From DATIKM01 sp035477595 (GTDB taxonomy: Bacteria > Armatimonadota > Chthonomonadetes > Chthonomonadales > CAJBBX01), in contig DATIKM010000173.1 of the NCBI GenBank assembly GCA_035477595.1, positions 59,637 through 123,636 of the forward strand: DNA of 64,000 nucleotides, read 5' to 3'. The translations under genes were made by a program, and so were the position numbers. Each line of letters starts with the position of its first letter. Position 1 is the first letter of the stretch. Shown in pieces: positions 61,701 to 64,000 of this stretch. The notes under the pieces are model-generated. The model had not been told where the DNA came from, ran no database searches, and saw only the letters and a program-made list of their open reading frames with translations.

Positions 61701-62577
61701 CGCCCTCCACACCGTGACGCTGGCACGCATTCCGTGGGAGTTCGCTCCGCGCCAGATACTGAAGAACGTCTACGCGCTCATGGGCCGCGCAGAGGAGCCC
61801 GCCACCACCGGGGTCCGGATGGGTGACGCCACCGTGCGGGTCTCGCTCCGGGGAGCACTTGTCGGCTCGCGCTGGCACGCCGGCTCCCGGGTAGCAGCCT
61901 CGCGCCTGGTGCTCACCGTGCGACCCGCGCCCGGCGCGGCCAGCCGCGTGGTGGTCGCCGGGATCGCGCCGCCCCAGGCGGTGGTGGTGAACGGGGAGCG
62001 GCTCGCACCGGTAGGCGAGCGAGGATGGCACCACGACCCGTCGTCCGCGCTCCTCTCCGTTCCGCTGCAGCGCGACGCTCGCGGTCTCTGCACCATCACG
62101 GTAGTGGGGCCCACGCCCGCTCGCCCAACGGCCTTCTCCGACCACCTGCGAGCCACCGTCGCGCGCACCCTGAGCTTCGACTTCGGGCGCGATACGGACG
62201 GCTGGACGGCGGCCCGTGACCTCCGTCCGCTAACGGCTGCTGGTGGACTGCTCCTCCTGCAGACCACCGGAGGGGATCCGTATCTCATCCGACCCAACTG
62301 CAGGTTTGCCCCCACCTCTGTGCGGGAGATCCTGATGCGGGTGCGCGCGACGGGCGACGGCACGGCCCAGCTCTTCTGGACCACGGAGGCGTCTCCTCAG
62401 TGGGACGAGGCAAGGTCGACCAGCTTCACCATTCCGGCGGACGGGGCATGGCACGAGGTGATCGTGCCCGTGGGCTCACACCCCGAGTGGCGAGGTGCAA
62501 CCATCACGGGCCTGCGTATCGACCCCGCCGTTCGCGCAGGAGCGAGGGCAGAGATCGACTGGATACGAGGGCGATAA
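58714..62577 (+). CDS. Large secreted multidomain protein, possibly carbohydrate-active
   Basis: A 1287-residue secreted protein with a signal peptide (about 1-19, ending AASA). It begins with an N-terminal beta-sandwich resembling CBM4/9-type domains (about 25-185, NPVTNGGFEVG to LLLDDVEWVP), then one or two CARDB/immunoglobulin-like segments (about 190-410). A long middle region follows, with aromatic-rich helical stretches (about 670-1050; WSMEAYLNSLWVSEAERW) like an alpha/alpha toroid. The C-terminal domain is again a beta-sandwich (about 1150-1287, FDFGRDTDGWTAARD to IDWIRG). This suggests polysaccharide binding or breakdown. No catalytic residues are identified. It starts 124 bases after hypE, with GGAGGA upstream of the ATG. 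Confidence 0.7.
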   Translation: MRLPLAFLALLALPAAASAQNPVTNGGFEVGPDRAPEGWGPVGQRVERTRDARSGEWGLRIERGAGPGVPAEVGLNRAWGGPATGQGAMLAQTRGGIRFWYRIDAAAPDADVRWVVIPMGATSSEDTGQLRTTLELRHEPGGGWREARLAYDYSAHPAVRWVHIGVRLTAGAAVLLLDDVEWVPRVGAAVQVARPRVHTDPRRTGETATLSVQVRNVGDEPVAGLSARIEAPPGIRTTQIGAAPAVAPGGAEVVRWRLTGRLTPGAVRVTAAAGETRDEVRLSLAPEVEIHSVLLSPGVLRPGERASVVATVRNRGSAWSSPVRIRLGPGGGSRVLARATVATAAIPPGGHASVRWPVAAPRQPGAFGLTAALDGLPGRPSSTATGIATHALDAPFERIAGPLGVRRGTDRTIGELRIAGSGRPVARLPHLGTVVVELPDGGQQVLVARYGRLRRSGAQTTASATATDRAGGVWRFGLSAGPASPHGVRLAISVRCSQPRRIRHFEGPALLAGDGSTGALKRDAILPGLEWLVAGEVSSSDLDIAANHPDRIRFLPHPHKVTVPAMGVRTPTATVGLLWEPSAAIQPVFAVPDRLGGVAAHRMALALPSVANGRAENEAVSGRPLALAGGQVLRIEALVVADPTAADSLAALDHWSRAYRARPARPAPRGDDRRQVAWSMEAYLNSLWVSEAERWRPFLGGPAIWNIPSFRPDFVYDLREAALISPSDPRAAAWQARAAVVEARGVTPLADDHGFAYQDPIPHLAALAAQAAELARSQLPAGGWPFDAYRRDTGVFRGMDYNELGPHGAVEVGTIAASAYRILLYARLTGDATAYQAGVRALRRIEGFTVPRAAQAWEVPVRTPDVLAAADAVDAFLEAYRFTKAEGRPDRRWLAEARRWARAGLPFIYMWDAPGRPWMRHGSIPVFGATWFEGSWFGHIVQWNGLRYAYALWKLHQYDPHARFGGLSWRDLATGITRSAMYQQSTAGPNLALWPDALHTVTLARIPWEFAPRQILKNVYALMGRAEEPATTGVRMGDATVRVSLRGALVGSRWHAGSRVAASRLVLTVRPAPGAASRVVVAGIAPPQAVVVNGERLAPVGERGWHHDPSSALLSVPLQRDARGLCTITVVGPTPARPTAFSDHLRATVARTLSFDFGRDTDGWTAARDLRPLTAAGGLLLLQTTGGDPYLIRPNCRFAPTSVREILMRVRATGDGTAQLFWTTEASPQWDEARSTSFTIPADGAWHEVIVPVGSHPEWRGATITGLRIDPAVRAGARAEIDWIRGR

Positions 62578-62681
62578 GCCGCTGAGCGGCCGGGTCGGGA
62601 GTGGTGTCGGTCAGCCCACCGGCCTGGCCGCCTTCCCTGCGTGAGGGCGCGCTGCCCCAAAGGCGCCGGCCCACCCCAAAT

Positions 62682-62718
62682 GCGAACGGCGGGAGCCGGT
62701 GGGGCCCCCGCCGTTCGC
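62682..62718 (-). terminator. Hairpin terminator of the tRNA-Glu/tRNA-Leu operon
   Basis: GCGAACGGCGGG (62682-62693) pairs perfectly with CCCGCCGTTCGC (62707-62718) around a 13-base loop. On the minus strand it begins three bases after the tRNA-Leu CCA end and is followed by ATTTGG, a short T-run. It could also stop transcription from the secreted protein gene on the plus strand. Confidence 0.65.
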
Positions 62719-62721
62719 GGA

Positions 62722-62806
62722 TGGTGCCGAGGACGAGACTTGAACTCGTATGCCTTGCGGCACACGGCCCTCAACCGTGCGCGTCTGCCAATTCCGCCAC
62801 CTCGGC
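62722..62806 (-). tRNA. tRNA-Leu (anticodon GAG)
   Basis: An 85-base class II tRNA with acceptor GCCGAGG/CCTCGGC, discriminator A, encoded CCA (62722-62724), D arm with GGCAGAC, anticodon loop TTGAGGG (anticodon GAG, reads CUC/CUU) and a long variable arm TGCC-GCAA-GGCA. The T loop is TTCAAGT. It follows tRNA-Glu by eight bases. Confidence 0.95.
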
Positions 62807-62814
62807 ACGCCCGG

Positions 62815-62886
62815 TAGCGCCACGGAGAATCGAACTCCGGCCTACGGGCTGAAAACCCGCCGTCCTGACCTCTAGACGATGGCGCC
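62815..62886 (-). tRNA. tRNA-Glu (anticodon UUC)
   Basis: A 72-base tRNA with acceptor GGCGCCA/TGGCGCT (ending G-U), TCTAGAGG D arm, anticodon loop TTTTCAG (anticodon TTC) on a GCGGG/CCCGT stem, and T loop TTCGATT. CCA is not encoded. It is first in the tRNA operon, with its promoter immediately upstream. Confidence 0.94.
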
Positions 62887-62899
62887 GCATGTGACAGGC

Positions 62900-62927
62900 A
62901 TTATACCCGCCCACAGCGCGGTGTCAA
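62900..62927 (-). promoter_or_regulatory. Strong promoter of the tRNA-Glu/tRNA-Leu operon
   Basis: On the minus strand TTGACA (62922-62927) and TATAAT (62900-62905) are both perfect consensus boxes with a 16-base spacer. The transcript start near 62893 is about seven bases before tRNA-Glu. It is the best sigma70 match seen in the window. Confidence 0.85.
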
Positions 62928-62958
62928 CCGGGTCACCTGGCCGGCCGGTCCGCGCTCG

Positions 62959-63927
62959 CTACTTGACGCGCCGCGCTCCGCGAAAGCGCTCGTTGTAGTA
63001 GCCCGAGCGGAGCGTGTCGACGCGTACGCGGCCGCCGCCACTTGAGGCGTGGACGAACTTGCCCTTGCCGGCGTAGATGCCAACGTGCGAGATTCCGCGC
63101 CGCGTCGTCGTGAAGAAGACCAGGTCACCCGGCTTCATCTCGCTCTTCTGAACGCGCTGTCCCCGGCGGAACTGCTGCGCGGCGTTGTGCGGCAGGGAGA
63201 CGCCCTTCCGTCGATACACGTAGCTGGTGAAGCCCGAGCAGTCGAACCCTCTGGGCGAGCTGCCCGCGAAACGGTACCGGACGCCACGGTAGGCGAAGGC
63301 GGTGCGCACGACGGCAGTCTGCGCAGCGGGAGCGGGCGCCTCAGGCCGGGGCGAGCGCCGCGCAACGGTGGGTCGGCCGCTCCTACGAGGCGGCTGGGCG
63401 GCGACCCGGTTGACCCGCCGCGTTGGGCGCTCATTGACGACCCGTCGAGCGCTGGCGACGACCATCCGAGGAGCCGTGCCTGCCGCCACGAAGTCCTCAC
63501 GCATCCAGCCGCGGCCGCCACCGGGAATCTCGACCTGGAGCCAGTTGCCCACGCGGTGCGTCACCGTGAGCCTCGAGCCGTAGTCGAGCAACGTGACCCG
63601 TCGGTAGCCCTCGTGCGGGCCGATGCGCACCGCGATGCGGTCCCCGCGCACATGCGACACCTGCCGCATGGTCGCGGGCCGAATGACCGGCTTGGGGGGG
63701 TCTGGTATGACCAGTCTCACGCCATCCCGCAGGATGGCGTTAGTATCGCGCAGGTCGTTGGCCCGAGCGATGTCCCGTGTGGCCACGCCGAAGCGGCGGG
63801 CCAGTGAATCCAACGTGTCACCGGGACTGATGACCACTGTTCGAGACGCTGCGGCCGGTGAGGCCGCCAAAGCGCCTACAGCTGCTGCGACGCACACGAG
63901 CGCCGAGCGAAGTCGGTGAAAGGTCAC
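62959..63927 (-). CDS. Cell-wall hydrolase with LysM, SH3 and NlpC/P60 domains
   Basis: A 322-residue secreted peptidoglycan hydrolase with a signal peptide (about 1-27), a LysM domain (about 32-75; SPGDTLDSLARRFGV), an SH3-type domain (about 88-150), an arginine/proline-rich linker, and a C-terminal NlpC/P60 domain (about 205-322). The catalytic cysteine is in FDCSGFTSYVYRRKG and the histidine in HVGIYAGKGKFVHAS. It cleaves peptide cross-links in peptidoglycan. The GTG at 63927 has AAGGAGG upstream, preferred over an in-frame GTG at 63960. Confidence 0.9.
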   Translation of the reverse strand: MTFHRLRSALVCVAAAVGALAASPAAASRTVVISPGDTLDSLARRFGVATRDIARANDLRDTNAILRDGVRLVIPDPPKPVIRPATMRQVSHVRGDRIAVRIGPHEGYRRVTLLDYGSRLTVTHRVGNWLQVEIPGGGRGWMREDFVAAGTAPRMVVASARRVVNERPTRRVNRVAAQPPRRSGRPTVARRSPRPEAPAPAAQTAVVRTAFAYRGVRYRFAGSSPRGFDCSGFTSYVYRRKGVSLPHNAAQQFRRGQRVQKSEMKPGDLVFFTTTRRGISHVGIYAGKGKFVHASSGGGRVRVDTLRSGYYNERFRGARRVK

Positions 63928-64000
63928 CCACTCCCTCCTTCTCTGGCGTTGTGTGGGCACACACCCGGGGCGTGGTCCCGATCTGATGGTTCGCTGCCGT

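Noticed and set aside
1..64000. CRISPR arrays, insertion sequences, prophage or rRNA genes
   Set aside because: No regularly spaced direct repeats, transposase, phage structural gene or rRNA sequence was seen; the only recombinase is XerD-like in a housekeeping place.

Overview
This is a GC-rich, gene-dense bacterial chromosome segment with no insertion sequence, prophage, CRISPR array or rRNA in view. Gene content suggests an Armatimonadota-like bacterium: a prepilin-type protein with a C-terminal H-x9-DG-like ending, an infC-rpmI-rplT-pheST block, several FHA-rich signalling proteins, and many short ATGA or GTGA gene overlaps. The phylum is an inference from gene style; no rRNA or marker phylogeny was possible. 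The window reads as ordinary chromosome rather than a mobile island.

Layout. 30-3614 (minus): a Doc/Fic-like protein, a Gfo/Idh oxidoreductase and recG share one operon behind a clear promoter. 3855-8521 (minus): FtsX permease, ABC ATPase, prepilin-like protein, an amidohydrolase and a CPBP membrane protease. 8720-10345 (plus): a D-aminoacylase family enzyme. 10346-14469 (minus): six adjacent genes, mostly membrane proteins of unknown function, behind their own promoter. 14661-19244 (plus): infC (apparently with an AUA start), rpmI, rplT, pheS and a short pheT, then a membrane glycosyltransferase, XerD-type recombinase, deoB, pyrimidine-nucleoside phosphorylase, comEA and mntP to 25892.

25962-28388 (minus) holds a response regulator with an ANTAR output domain and a GAF/HisKA_2 kinase. 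28710-29705 (plus) encodes a multi-pass membrane protein with the motif order of presenilin-type intramembrane aspartyl proteases. 29669-39901 (minus) is a long presumptive operon: NAD(P)HX repair enzyme, three FHA proteins, a VWA protein, a PP2C phosphatase, a KptA-like RNA phosphotransferase and a Ser/Thr kinase. It looks like a phospho-threonine signalling module (writer, eraser, readers) with an unexpected KptA. 40033-44623 holds a beta-hydroxyacid dehydrogenase, a methionyl-tRNA synthetase with an altered KMSKS loop, a small membrane protein and a URO-D-like protein.

44929-58589 (plus) is a complete bidirectional NAD-linked [NiFe] hydrogenase locus: hoxEFUYH, the hoxW protease, then hypAB, maeB and hypFCDE. 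HoxEFU exchanges electrons with NAD(H), HoxYH reacts with H2, HypABCDEF builds the NiFe(CN)2CO centre and HoxW trims HoxH. A Rex-like operator overlaps the likely hoxE promoter, suggesting control by the NADH/NAD ratio. The window ends with a 1287-residue secreted protein, a tRNA-Glu/tRNA-Leu operon with a near-perfect sigma70 promoter, and a LysM/SH3/NlpC-P60 cell-wall hydrolase.

The most unusual items are the presenilin-like protein, the six-gene membrane cluster, the FHA/VWA/KptA/kinase operon, the methionyl-tRNA synthetase without KMSKS, the AUA start of infC and the Rex-like hydrogenase operator.
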